Of a stretch of DNA of 44,130 nt, positions 17,715 to 25,077 are shown piece by piece. The first letter of the stretch is position 1. Each line of letters starts with the position of its first letter. The notes beneath the pieces were generated by a model, which saw only the letters and a program-made list of their open reading frames with translations, did no database searches and was not told where the DNA came from. This stretch comes from Dyella silvatica (GTDB taxonomy: Bacteria > Pseudomonadota > Gammaproteobacteria > Xanthomonadales > Rhodanobacteraceae): contig NZ_JAPDPE010000028.1 of NCBI RefSeq assembly GCF_026283955.1, positions 1-44,130 of the forward strand, in the 5' to 3' direction. Both the position numbers and the translations under genes were made by a program.

Positions 17715-18829
17715 CAATTGCTATTACCGAGGAAGTTGATCTTTGCGGTGGATGCGTTGCTAAGCAAACCCGACAGCGGCAGTAACTGCTCCAGGAAGCG
17801 ATTCCAGCGAGTCACGCCGGCAGGCCCCACGAACACCACGTCACCCGGGCGCACCGCAAACTGCGATGCCATGGCAAATGCCGACGGCGACTGCGCATTC
17901 AGTTGGTAAATCAGTGCCGGCTCTTTCTCCATGTCCTCGACACCGCGGATCACATAAACCGCCTTGCCCTTGGAGGTAACCTCATTGAGGCCACCGGCAC
18001 GACCGATCGCCTGGGTCAGGCTTAAATTGGTCGTCTTGAAAGGAATCGCCATCTGCCGCACCACTTCGCCGACGACATAGACTTCCTTGCGATCGTTATA
18101 GGGCAAGAAGATCTGGTCGCCCGCTTTCAGCCAGATATCGTCGAGCCCATGCGGCACGCGAGCGAGCGCATCCAGGTCAAGATGAAATTCATGACCATCG
18201 CGACTTAGCACCAGCCCGGATAAATCGGCCTGCTCGGTGTTGATCTGCGCCAATCCGATCGCTTGCGATAGCGACAAGGGCATCACCGTGATCGGCTGCG
18301 GCTCGGTCTTCAGAAACGCACCGCGCAAGGTAATCCGCTGACTGCCATAACTGATGACGCTGAGATCGACCTGCGGACTTTCCACATACTTGGCCAGCTT
18401 CTCGGTAATCGCAGTGCGCAATTCCTCGATCGACATACCCTCCGCTTTCAGCAGCCCTACATAGGGATAAAACAGCGTGCCGTCGGCCCGAACCAGGCGT
18501 CCGTTTGCGCTCGGCTGCTGTTGCGGGCCGGCCGGAGAAGTCAGTTCGGGATGCTCCCACACCGTAATGTAGAGGGAGTCACCCACGCCAATGCGGTAGG
18601 GTTTTGGCTTGAACGCCAACAGCTCGGGCGGCAGCGTCACCGGCACCTCGGTGGCCTTGTCCATCGCCAGCAACTTGGGGGTGATCTGTACCAGCTGATA
18701 GTGAGCGGCTTCGGTCGATCCCTCCTGCCAAAAGCGCTCGGTGTGCATCTGTTGACCGGGAGCTAGCACGCAGGCATGCAGGGCCAGGCCGGCAAATACG
18801 ATACTCAATGCCCGCACAGTTTTCTTCAC
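17714..18829 (-). CDS. wza: Wza/GfcE-type polysaccharide export outer-membrane lipoprotein
   Basis: A 371-aa outer-membrane auxiliary protein forming the channel through which capsule or exopolysaccharide leaves the cell. The signal peptide ends in a lipobox with Cys20 (LALHAC). The polysaccharide export (PES) domain begins at YRIGVGDSLYITVWEHPEL (about 77-95), followed by VRADGTLFYPYVGLLKAEG. Two SLBB-type domains come next (QRITLRGAFLK; KEVYVVGEVVRQ). A C-terminal hydrophobic or amphipathic tail provides the membrane span in Wza. The start is GTG at 18829 with GAAAGG about 8 nt upstream. In group 4 capsule loci this paralog is GfcE. A 16-bp palindrome lies in the leader. Confidence 0.93.
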   Translation of the reverse strand: MKKTVRALSIVFAGLALHACVLAPGQQMHTERFWQEGSTEAAHYQLVQITPKLLAMDKATEVPVTLPPELLAFKPKPYRIGVGDSLYITVWEHPELTSPAGPQQQPSANGRLVRADGTLFYPYVGLLKAEGMSIEELRTAITEKLAKYVESPQVDLSVISYGSQRITLRGAFLKTEPQPITVMPLSLSQAIGLAQINTEQADLSGLVLSRDGHEFHLDLDALARVPHGLDDIWLKAGDQIFLPYNDRKEVYVVGEVVRQMAIPFKTTNLSLTQAIGRAGGLNEVTSKGKAVYVIRGVEDMEKEPALIYQLNAQSPSAFAMASQFAVRPGDVVFVGPAGVTRWNRFLEQLLPLSGLLSNASTAKINFLGNSN

Positions 18830-18852
18830 GTATAAAACCTTTCAAGCTCGAG

Positions 18853-18868
18853 CGCTGCCATGGCAGCG
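18853..18868. promoter_or_regulatory. 16-bp perfect palindrome in the wza leader
   Basis: CGCTGCCATGGCAGCG is fully self-complementary and lies 24-39 nt upstream of the wza GTG. It could be an operator for a dimeric regulator, or a stem in the mRNA leader. This is inference from symmetry and position only. Confidence 0.45.
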
Positions 18869-18952
18869 ACACGATCCCCCTTCCGGCCCCCTACCGATGG
18901 TGATCGACAAAATGATGACTCTGGCCAGACTTATAGTCAGCCAGCGACAGTG

Positions 18953-18978
18953 AAACACCCGTCACGCAACGGGTGTTT
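18953..18978 (-). terminator. Hairpin after the gfcA-like gene
   Basis: AAACACCCGT (18953-18962) and ACGGGTGTTT (18969-18978) form a perfect 10-bp stem with a 6-nt loop, 19 nt after the stop of the small upstream gene. The T run is only three long, so it may be a partial terminator that lowers expression of wza and gfcB-D relative to gfcA. Confidence 0.65.
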
Positions 18979-18996
18979 ACACAAACCATGCAGCCG

Positions 18997-19070
18997 TCAG
19001 TGGCCGGTGCCGGTCGTACCGGTACCTGTGCCGGTACCCGTCCCGGTGCCCGTCCCAGCCGTACCCGCCG
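18997..19070 (-). repeat. Degenerate Gly-Thr coding repeat
   Basis: A 6/12-nt degenerate repeat built on GGTACC/GGTGCC-like units encodes the alternating Gly-Thr tail of the gfcA-like protein. It is in frame and could vary in length. Confidence 0.7.
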
Positions 19071-19293
19071 CTACCGCTGCGGCTGCGGCACCTGGGCCCG
19101 TTTGCGGTCTCTTCAAGCTACCCTGAGCACGCGCCTTAGCTTGCGCGGGCGTTGCCACTTGTGCCGGCGTCGCAGCGACAGCTTGCGCTGAATTCTGGCT
19201 ATTGGCGTCTGCTGCCGGTGTTGGCGCGACGGCCTGCGCAAAAGCCTGTCCGGCCATAGCCAGGGTGAAAGCCCCCATCACGAGAATTTTCAT
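18997..19293 (-). CDS. gfcA: GfcA/YjbE-like small secreted Thr/Gly-rich protein
   Basis: A 98-aa protein with a clean Sec signal peptide (MKILVMGAFTLAMAGQAFA), an Ala/Pro/Gln-rich middle, and a C-terminus of Ala followed by alternating Gly-Thr (about 72-97). E. coli YjbE/GfcA, the first product of the yjb/gfc operons, has the same design: signal peptide, Ala/Ser/Thr-rich body, and Thr-rich tail. Position supports this, because it is the first gene before wza and gfcB-C-D. The link rests on architecture and context, not on alignable sequence. A hairpin follows its stop, so it may be made in excess over the rest of the operon. Its molecular role is unknown. Confidence 0.7.
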   Translation of the reverse strand: MKILVMGAFTLAMAGQAFAQAVAPTPAADANSQNSAQAVAATPAQVATPAQAKARAQGSLKRPQTGPGAAAAAVAAGTAGTGTGTGTGTGTGTTGTGH

Positions 19294-20286
19294 GTCTATC
19301 TATCCACATTAGGTAGGAGTCAACATCGCCGGAGGCTAGCAGAGTTAAACAACAACGCCCACCCTCTGATTGAATGCGAACTCAATAATATGAACTTCAG
19401 CACTCATGCCCGTCGGATATATAAAGTGAAAGTGAATATTTCGCCGCAGCGATTGTGATCGAATCAACAGAATCAGATCACTGAATTAAAGCCACCATTC
19501 ATATTATTCATGTGCAACCGCTGGCAGCATGCTATCTATCGGCGCACAGCGCCCAAGATGGTCATCAGCATCCATCTGGCAGGCGCTATCTCAGCTCAGC
19601 GCTGGCCGTATGGAAGCAAGCCTGGATGAGGATGCAACACGCATCCACGAGGCTCGATACGCAGGCAGAACATGGGCGCACGCAAGACATGAATGAGGCT
19701 TTATACCGGTAGCATCGAGTATGTCTTTGATCTGTGAACCCTGATCAAGCTGAAATGATCAAGGGATACCCAAGCGAGAGATTGTCCGCACGGATGCACT
19801 GCCTGACTGATGCACCTATGTCGTTCGGCCATCTATTCAATCGCGATGATTTCAGTCGCAATGAGCAACAAATTCTGAACATAAAATTGAACCATTGCCA
19901 CGCCGATCAAGCTCGCACAGTTGATCGCCAAAATGAGACTTTCATTCGATTGATCGAGATGCACCCATGGTATGGTTTCGCAGCAATATCAACCCAAGCC
20001 AACCTCATAAGAACCACAAAACAAACGATTGGCCAATCACTCAATGAGTATATGTGCTGACACAATATTGTCAGATAATCACTTGTACTTTTAAGAATTT
20101 ATAATTCACCCCACAGATACAGCAGTTTATGCAGAGTAACCACCTTCACTCATTTGCAGGAAGTGATGCCAATGCCGTCAATACGCTATTGATGTAATGG
20201 CCCACATGGACATCGGTCCATACAGATGAACTGCCTCACGTTTTGTCGCCTAACCAGGGGGTAACAAAGCTATACGGGACAGCAAT
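19294..20286. other. AT-richer 1-kb intergenic region between divergent EPS blocks
   Basis: Nearly 1 kb separates the gfcA-wza-gfcBCD block (minus) from wecA (plus). It is visibly more AT-rich than its surroundings. It should hold the gfcA promoter region (TATA-like text near 19418-19424) and the wecA promoter. A small inverted repeat, ATGGAC/GTCCAT with an ATCG loop, lies at 20206-20221, about 65 nt before wecA. A 108-codon frame (19734-20060) is open but has no Shine-Dalgarno and no recognisable features, so I do not call it. Such AT-rich spacers are often bound by H-NS/MvaT-type proteins in polysaccharide loci; that is inference. Confidence 0.5.
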
Positions 20287-21348
20287 ATGCTGGACGCGAG
20301 AATACTGTCAGCGTGCGTCATGACCTTGGCAACATCGGCCTTTGGCATAAATGTGTTGCGTAAATGCGCCGATGCGTTAGGTCTGATCGACAAACCCAAC
20401 GAACGAAAACTGCATATCGGTAGCGTGCCGTTGATCGGCGGCTTGGCGATATTCATGGCCGTACTGAATGGCACCGTGTATTACGGGGACCTCGGCGAGT
20501 TCACGCAAAAACTGCTCGGCACGGCCACCGTGCTGGCGATCTTGGGTGCGCTGGATGATCGTGACGATCTAAGCGTACGTTCGCGGCTATTCGTGCAAAC
20601 CGTGGCGATACTCACCATGATCGCCAGCACCGGTATTTACGTGCATAGACTTGGCCATGTTTTCGGCACCGAGGTGGATCTGGGCTGGGCCGGGATACCG
20701 GTAACGGTCATCGCCGTCATCGGCTTACTGAACGCCTTCAACATGATGGATGGTATTGATGGATTGGCGGGCGGGCTCAGCTTGATGAGCATTGGCAGTA
20801 TCTTCCTGTTCAATAATCAGATCGGCTTGCAGGGTGTCACCGTACTTGTGCTGCTGCTTGCGGTGGCGATGCTGCCTTTCATGCTGACCAATCTCGGCCT
20901 GCTCGGGCGAAAGATCTTCATGGGCGATGCCGGCAGCATGGTCTTGGGTTACTTACTGGCTTGGACCCTGATTCAGCTGAGCCAGGGTGCGCAGCCGACC
21001 ATGTCCTCTAGCGATGTGCTGTGGTGCGTGGCACTACCGGTGTTCGATACGCTGGCCGTGATGTACCGCCGTATGCGCGAAGGAGCATCGCCCTTCCGCC
21101 CAGATCGTGGACATATTCATCACATGCTGATGCGGGCAGGTCTTGGCCCCCGCCGCACTTTGCTGGCACTGTTGATGCTGGCAGGCGGCTTTACCTTTAT
21201 CGGCAATCTCACCCACAAGCTCGGGCCAGGCGTCAATTTCATTGTGTTCGGCGGCCTGTCGATCATCTATACCGTGACGATGGCACGCGTATGGAATATG
21301 CAAACCAAGACCAGCCACGAGCCGATCACTCTACGGAGCACAACCTGA
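20287..21348 (+). CDS. wecA: WecA-type undecaprenyl-phosphate sugar-1-phosphate transferase
   Basis: A 353-aa polytopic enzyme of the MraY/WecA (PNPT) family that transfers a HexNAc-1-phosphate from UDP-sugar to undecaprenyl phosphate, starting a lipid-linked glycan. Key motifs are present: DDRDD at 90-94, NAFNMMDGIDGLAGG at 149-163 (Asp155, Asp158), FMGDAGS, and the HIHH motif in DRGHIHHMLMRAGL that marks WecA-like rather than MraY enzymes. About ten membrane helices are expected. ATG 20287 has GGGACA about 7 nt upstream. It lies on the opposite strand from the main operon, next to a YdcF-like gene. It is a second initiating enzyme besides the PglC-like protein. Confidence 0.92.
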   Translation: MLDARILSACVMTLATSAFGINVLRKCADALGLIDKPNERKLHIGSVPLIGGLAIFMAVLNGTVYYGDLGEFTQKLLGTATVLAILGALDDRDDLSVRSRLFVQTVAILTMIASTGIYVHRLGHVFGTEVDLGWAGIPVTVIAVIGLLNAFNMMDGIDGLAGGLSLMSIGSIFLFNNQIGLQGVTVLVLLLAVAMLPFMLTNLGLLGRKIFMGDAGSMVLGYLLAWTLIQLSQGAQPTMSSSDVLWCVALPVFDTLAVMYRRMREGASPFRPDRGHIHHMLMRAGLGPRRTLLALLMLAGGFTFIGNLTHKLGPGVNFIVFGGLSIIYTVTMARVWNMQTKTSHEPITLRSTT

Positions 21349-21509
21349 TTGCGCCGGCTTGGTTGCGTATGTCAATGCGCGATGAAATGCGCCACCGGGG
21401 CTCGCTCGACTATCATCTTGTCGTAGGAGCCCATGTGGCGTTGCAGTGATCTGGAAGAAAATGCGCGTCTGCCGCAGCAGCATCAACATAGCAAGGGCGA
21501 CGGATTGAC

Positions 21510-22259
21510 ATGCTCCCGCCCGCGTACTTCTATGATCGGTGCTATCCCACGGCTCAAGCACTGTTAATGGCCATCGTCGGCCTTTTGCTTGTGATAAAGC
21601 GGCGGCAGAAAACCGGCCTCGCCTTTTTGAGCGTGGGATTCTTGTGGCTCGTCGCCTGCACCACACCCGCCTTCGTCGCTTGGCTTAACCGTGGGCTAGA
21701 GCATCAATTCCCGCAACGCGACGTCGCGATGTATCCGCAGGCGGACGTCATTGTCGTCATCGGCGGGGATGGTTTTCCCGGCGATGAAAGTGATTGGAAT
21801 AACGACCAGGGCGATGCCGCACAAACCCGCGTAGGCTTTGGCTATCTGCTCTACAAGGCCGGCAAGGCGCCGGTGATTGTGCTTTCCGCCGGACAAGGTG
21901 GCGCATTACGTATGTCGGCCATGCTGCAACAGCATGGCGTGCCGTCTTCTGCGATACGTATCGAAAGCCGTAGCAATAACACCTACGAAAACGCCATCTT
22001 TTCGTCGCACATCCTCGACCAAGAGGGCTTGCGGCGGATTCTGCTGGTGACCTCTGCAGCGCATATGCCCAGGGCGGCGGCGGCCTTCAGCAAGCAAGGC
22101 CTGGAGGTTATTCCCGCGCCCGCACGCAATGGCCTGCCCCTCGACATTCTCGCCGCGGATGCAGCCTGGCGACCGCAGCGCCTGATGCTTTGGCGCAGCC
22201 ATCAAGCGTTCCATGAATACATCGGCTTCTGGGTATACAAGCTTTGTGGCCGGGCCTAG
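21510..22259 (+). CDS. YdcF/ElyC/SanA-like DUF218 membrane protein
   Basis: A 249-aa protein with two N-terminal membrane segments (about 14-30 and 37-55) and a DUF218 domain. Family signatures are ADVIVVIGGDG, APVIVLSAGQGG, IRIESRSNNTYENA and ILLVTSAAHMPRAAAAF. E. coli ElyC and SanA affect envelope integrity and undecaprenyl-phosphate-linked polymer synthesis; the exact reaction is unsettled. It lies 160 nt after wecA on the same strand and is likely co-transcribed, which suits a role in lipid-carrier glycan metabolism. Its end is only 22 nt from the convergent beta-helix gene, with no obvious terminator between them. Confidence 0.85.
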   Translation: MLPPAYFYDRCYPTAQALLMAIVGLLLVIKRRQKTGLAFLSVGFLWLVACTTPAFVAWLNRGLEHQFPQRDVAMYPQADVIVVIGGDGFPGDESDWNNDQGDAAQTRVGFGYLLYKAGKAPVIVLSAGQGGALRMSAMLQQHGVPSSAIRIESRSNNTYENAIFSSHILDQEGLRRILLVTSAAHMPRAAAAFSKQGLEVIPAPARNGLPLDILAADAAWRPQRLMLWRSHQAFHEYIGFWVYKLCGRA

Positions 22260-22281
22260 TACACGGATGACAACGCCAACC

Positions 22282-23721
22282 TCAAGATGAAACCCTGCCA
22301 CGGAACTGAATAGCCGTGCCGTTGGCCGTGCGATGAACTGCACTGTCGAGCCGATTGTTGTATTCGAAACTGGTCGCATCCAGCTGCAAACTGCCACTGC
22401 CTACTTGCAGGCCCTTGCCCGCGCCCAGAAACGTCGTGGTCGCGGCTCGCCCGGCCGCGAACCGGGTGGTGTGCGTCACGGTGTTACCTGAAATGATGAC
22501 CGCATCGATATGCCCGGCCGTATCGGCAGACTCTTCGGCCGAGAAACCAATACAGGTCCCGTAAATATCCTGAAAAGTATTGCCGGCACATACCAGCCCG
22601 TGCACACCGAGCACACCAATAACCCCAAGCTGCGGATGAATACCGCTGAAGGTATTGCCGGTAATCACGGCGTTGATGGCGTTGGCGCTGGTCGCCGAGG
22701 CAACACTACCAAGCCGGATCGCATCGCCGCCGGCGCCCGAGCCCGGCGGCGAATGCTCGAATACGCAGCGACTGATCTGCGTGCCATTCAACCCATTCAC
22801 TGCAATATCGGTACGCACCGAATTGAGAAAGTGACAGTTGAGAACGGTGAGGTTGTCGGCCGGATCAACCGCGGTCTTGGGTTTTGAGGCACAGGCAATG
22901 CCCCAGTAACAGTTATCGAACTGGCAACCGCTGACCAGCCAGTCATGCATGTTGCGACTGGTTTGGTAGACATTGTGGAACGTGATGCCGGCGGTATTCA
23001 CCGAATCGATATTGCGGAAGGTGCAATTGCGGATCTCGATGTTGCGATAAACGCTCCAGTCGTGGTCCGGCTCAAAATCGATACCACCAACGGATGCCGA
23101 GAGCTTGGCGTTGCCGATGTTTTGGAAGATGCAGTTGCTTACGATCAAGCCATCGCAATCGATGATCGACAAACCATTGCGATTATTCTTGACGACACCA
23201 TCGAACAGACAATCTTGCACGCTGACCTGCTGATTGTAGCGCTGAGTCTTGTGCAGCGTTCCCGACCCGACATACATGCCATCGCCGCGAAAACCATAGA
23301 AGGTCACCTGCTGCACTTTCATGTCGGAAGTCGCATTGACCGCCAGCAGGTAATAAAACGGCTGATATCCGAATTCAGCCACCCGGCCGTTGAGCTTCAG
23401 ATGATGGATCGAGATATGGCGCATATTGTCCGCAGCGTTAGCGGTACCGCCATCACCGACATAGGTCGCCAATAGATACTGGCAAGCCAGGCTGCCGTCG
23501 TAGGCCTTCAATTCGCTCGACGGACCGGCGCCATAGAACTCAACGTCCGATTTCAGGTTCAGTTGCTTGGTCAGATAGACGCCAGGCGGCACAAATACCT
23601 TGTTTCCGGCGTTGATCGCCGACTGGATCCCGCTGGTGCAGTCGTACCGGCTGGTACCCGCGCGAATGGCGGCGTGCTCCTCCTTGGGCAAAAAATCCAA
23701 TACGCTTACTTGCTTTTGCAT
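22282..23721 (-). CDS. Right-handed beta-helix (pectate lyase/tailspike-like) protein
   Basis: A 479-aa protein. ATG 23721 with a GAGGTGA Shine-Dalgarno (23727-23733) is preferred to the GTG three codons upstream, which is part of that Shine-Dalgarno. The opening SVLDFLPKEEHAAIRAG plus IQSAINAGNKVFVPPGVYL is the pectate-lyase-superfamily entry seen in phage tailspikes and polysaccharide depolymerases. Repeated NGLSIIDCDGLIVSNCIFQNIG-type rungs follow, typical of a parallel beta-helix. No signal peptide or membrane segment is visible, so export would need another route or the protein acts inside the cell. As the last gene of the EPS operon it may cut, bind or modify the polymer. Substrate and chemistry (lyase or hydrolase) cannot be told. 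Confidence 0.82.
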   Translation of the reverse strand: MQKQVSVLDFLPKEEHAAIRAGTSRYDCTSGIQSAINAGNKVFVPPGVYLTKQLNLKSDVEFYGAGPSSELKAYDGSLACQYLLATYVGDGGTANAADNMRHISIHHLKLNGRVAEFGYQPFYYLLAVNATSDMKVQQVTFYGFRGDGMYVGSGTLHKTQRYNQQVSVQDCLFDGVVKNNRNGLSIIDCDGLIVSNCIFQNIGNAKLSASVGGIDFEPDHDWSVYRNIEIRNCTFRNIDSVNTAGITFHNVYQTSRNMHDWLVSGCQFDNCYWGIACASKPKTAVDPADNLTVLNCHFLNSVRTDIAVNGLNGTQISRCVFEHSPPGSGAGGDAIRLGSVASATSANAINAVITGNTFSGIHPQLGVIGVLGVHGLVCAGNTFQDIYGTCIGFSAEESADTAGHIDAVIISGNTVTHTTRFAAGRAATTTFLGAGKGLQVGSGSLQLDATSFEYNNRLDSAVHRTANGTAIQFRGRVSS

Positions 23722-23793
23722 TTTGATCACCTCATGGAGTCTGTCGGAGGTATGCCTTTCAACCCACGTGTTTCGGTGATGGCCCGATCGAGC

Positions 23794-24387
23794 TCACCGG
23801 CTTAACTCTGGAGAGCGACCGCTGTATACCGTCGAACGCTCGCCCTGATGCACTTCGGTCTGCGCGATCGGAACCGCCCCCATACGCTGATAAAACTTGT
23901 GTGCCGGCCCGAGTGCCGCGCCGACAACGATCTTGAATTCCGCAACACCCTTGCTTTGGAAGAACTGGGCCAGCCGTTGATAAAGCGCCGCCGCCATATC
24001 CCGCCCGCGGCAGGCAGGGTCGAGCGCAATGCTCAACAACTCGGCGCGAGGCCACGACGACGCTTGAGCGTGGCCCCGGCTATAGCGAAGAATCTCGATG
24101 ATCCGCCACACCCTCCGTGGCGATAACACGGATGGCAGCAACGCCAGCGCCAGGCGTGGCGCGTGCCGCAGCATGCGGCGATAAACCGGCCCCATGCCCA
24201 TGCTGCCGGCAACAAAGCCGACGACGCGATCATCGCTCTCTACCGTCAACAGCACACTGTCCTCGCCTTCGTCGATCGCCTGATACAACAGCGACAAGAA
24301 CCCTACGCCCAGGCTTGAAAGAAAGCCTTGGTCGATATTGGCGATATGAAGCTCCGCCACGCGACGATAGATTTCACGCTTGCTCAT
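23794..24387 (-). CDS. GNAT-family N-acetyltransferase
   Basis: A 197-aa acetyltransferase with the GNAT fold: VLLTVESDDRVVGFVAGS (strands 2-4), ELLSIALDPACRGRDMAAALYQRL (the acetyl-CoA pyrophosphate loop, R/Q-x-x-G-R/x-type), and KFYQRMGAVPI near the end. It begins 16 nt after the PglC-like gene. In this setting it could N-acetylate the 4-amino group of the UDP-amino-sugar made by the neighbouring dehydratase and aminotransferase, a step done in Campylobacter by the unrelated PglD. That role is inference; a protein or other small-molecule substrate is possible. No signal peptide is present. Confidence 0.87.
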   Translation of the reverse strand: MSKREIYRRVAELHIANIDQGFLSSLGVGFLSLLYQAIDEGEDSVLLTVESDDRVVGFVAGSMGMGPVYRRMLRHAPRLALALLPSVLSPRRVWRIIEILRYSRGHAQASSWPRAELLSIALDPACRGRDMAAALYQRLAQFFQSKGVAEFKIVVGAALGPAHKFYQRMGAVPIAQTEVHQGERSTVYSGRSPELSR

Positions 24388-24403
24388 CGCCTCTGCATCC
24401 GCA

Positions 24404-25075
24404 TCAGGTTCCGAACACTTCGGCCAAACCCATCGGCGGCGGCGGTAGGTTGCCGAAGACCCTCCACACGATCGACGACTTCGGCAGCAGCACCACCCAG
24501 ACGGTCAGTACGATCAACAGAAAATACGTATGCAATCCTTGATTGGCGACGTACCATTCCTCCAGCGCCCCCTTATACGGCGCAATCACTTCGTCGTAAT
24601 AGCGCTCCTGCTGCTGATGCTCATGCATCAGGTTTTCCTCATCGCGGAACACGATGGAGCCAATGCCGGACAAGCCCGGCCGCACCTTGACGATCTGATC
24701 CTGCACCAGTGCCGGAAAGGCGTCGAAGCAGCGCTGCGTCTGGGGCCGCGGACCGATGACACTCATATCGCCCTTGAGGATATTGAGCAGTTGCGGCAAC
24801 TCATTGAGCTTGGTCTTACGCAGAAATTTTCCCATCGGCAGAACGCGTGGGTCGCCCTTTACCGTAATCGTCCCCGTGCCTATGTTCGGACTGTTCTTGA
24901 GCATGGTGGCGAACTTGATCAGGCCAAAGGATTGCCCGTGTCGCCCCACCCGTTTTTGTATGAAGAAAATTTCACCCTCGCCGGTGAAGCGCAACAGCAG
25001 CATTACTGGAAACAACAGCGGCGACAGCAGCAACAACGCCAGCGCAGAGAAAAACACGTCAAAGAAACGCTGCAT
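24404..25075 (-). CDS. pglC: PglC-like initiating phosphoglycosyl transferase
   Basis: A 223-aa monotopic sugar transferase that would load a sugar-1-phosphate from a UDP-sugar onto undecaprenyl phosphate. The start is ATG 25075 with GGGAGGATG upstream, 2 nt after the preceding stop; the longer open frame lies inside the dehydratase gene. An N-terminal re-entrant hydrophobic helix (about 5-30) is followed by GLIKFATML (51-59), a KLNELPQLLNILKGDMSVIGPRP segment (89-111) and a C-terminal hydrophobic tail. Length fits small PglC/ItrA enzymes, but a second hydrophobic segment (about 186-205) adds a tail. Notably the catalytic Asp-Glu pair of the family reads Asn91-Glu92. Confidence 0.88.
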   Translation of the reverse strand: MQRFFDVFFSALALLLLSPLLFPVMLLLRFTGEGEIFFIQKRVGRHGQSFGLIKFATMLKNSPNIGTGTITVKGDPRVLPMGKFLRKTKLNELPQLLNILKGDMSVIGPRPQTQRCFDAFPALVQDQIVKVRPGLSGIGSIVFRDEENLMHEHQQQERYYDEVIAPYKGALEEWYVANQGLHTYFLLIVLTVWVVLLPKSSIVWRVFGNLPPPPMGLAEVFGT

Positions 25076-25077
25076 GG

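Noticed and set aside
19734-20060. 108-codon plus-strand frame in the AT-rich spacer
   Set aside because: GTG start without a Shine-Dalgarno, no recognisable motif, and long open frames are not decisive here. Possible but unsupported.
24435-24460. GGCGGTAG ops-like word
   Set aside because: It occurs on the plus strand inside the minus-strand PglC-like gene, the wrong place and orientation for an operon leader.
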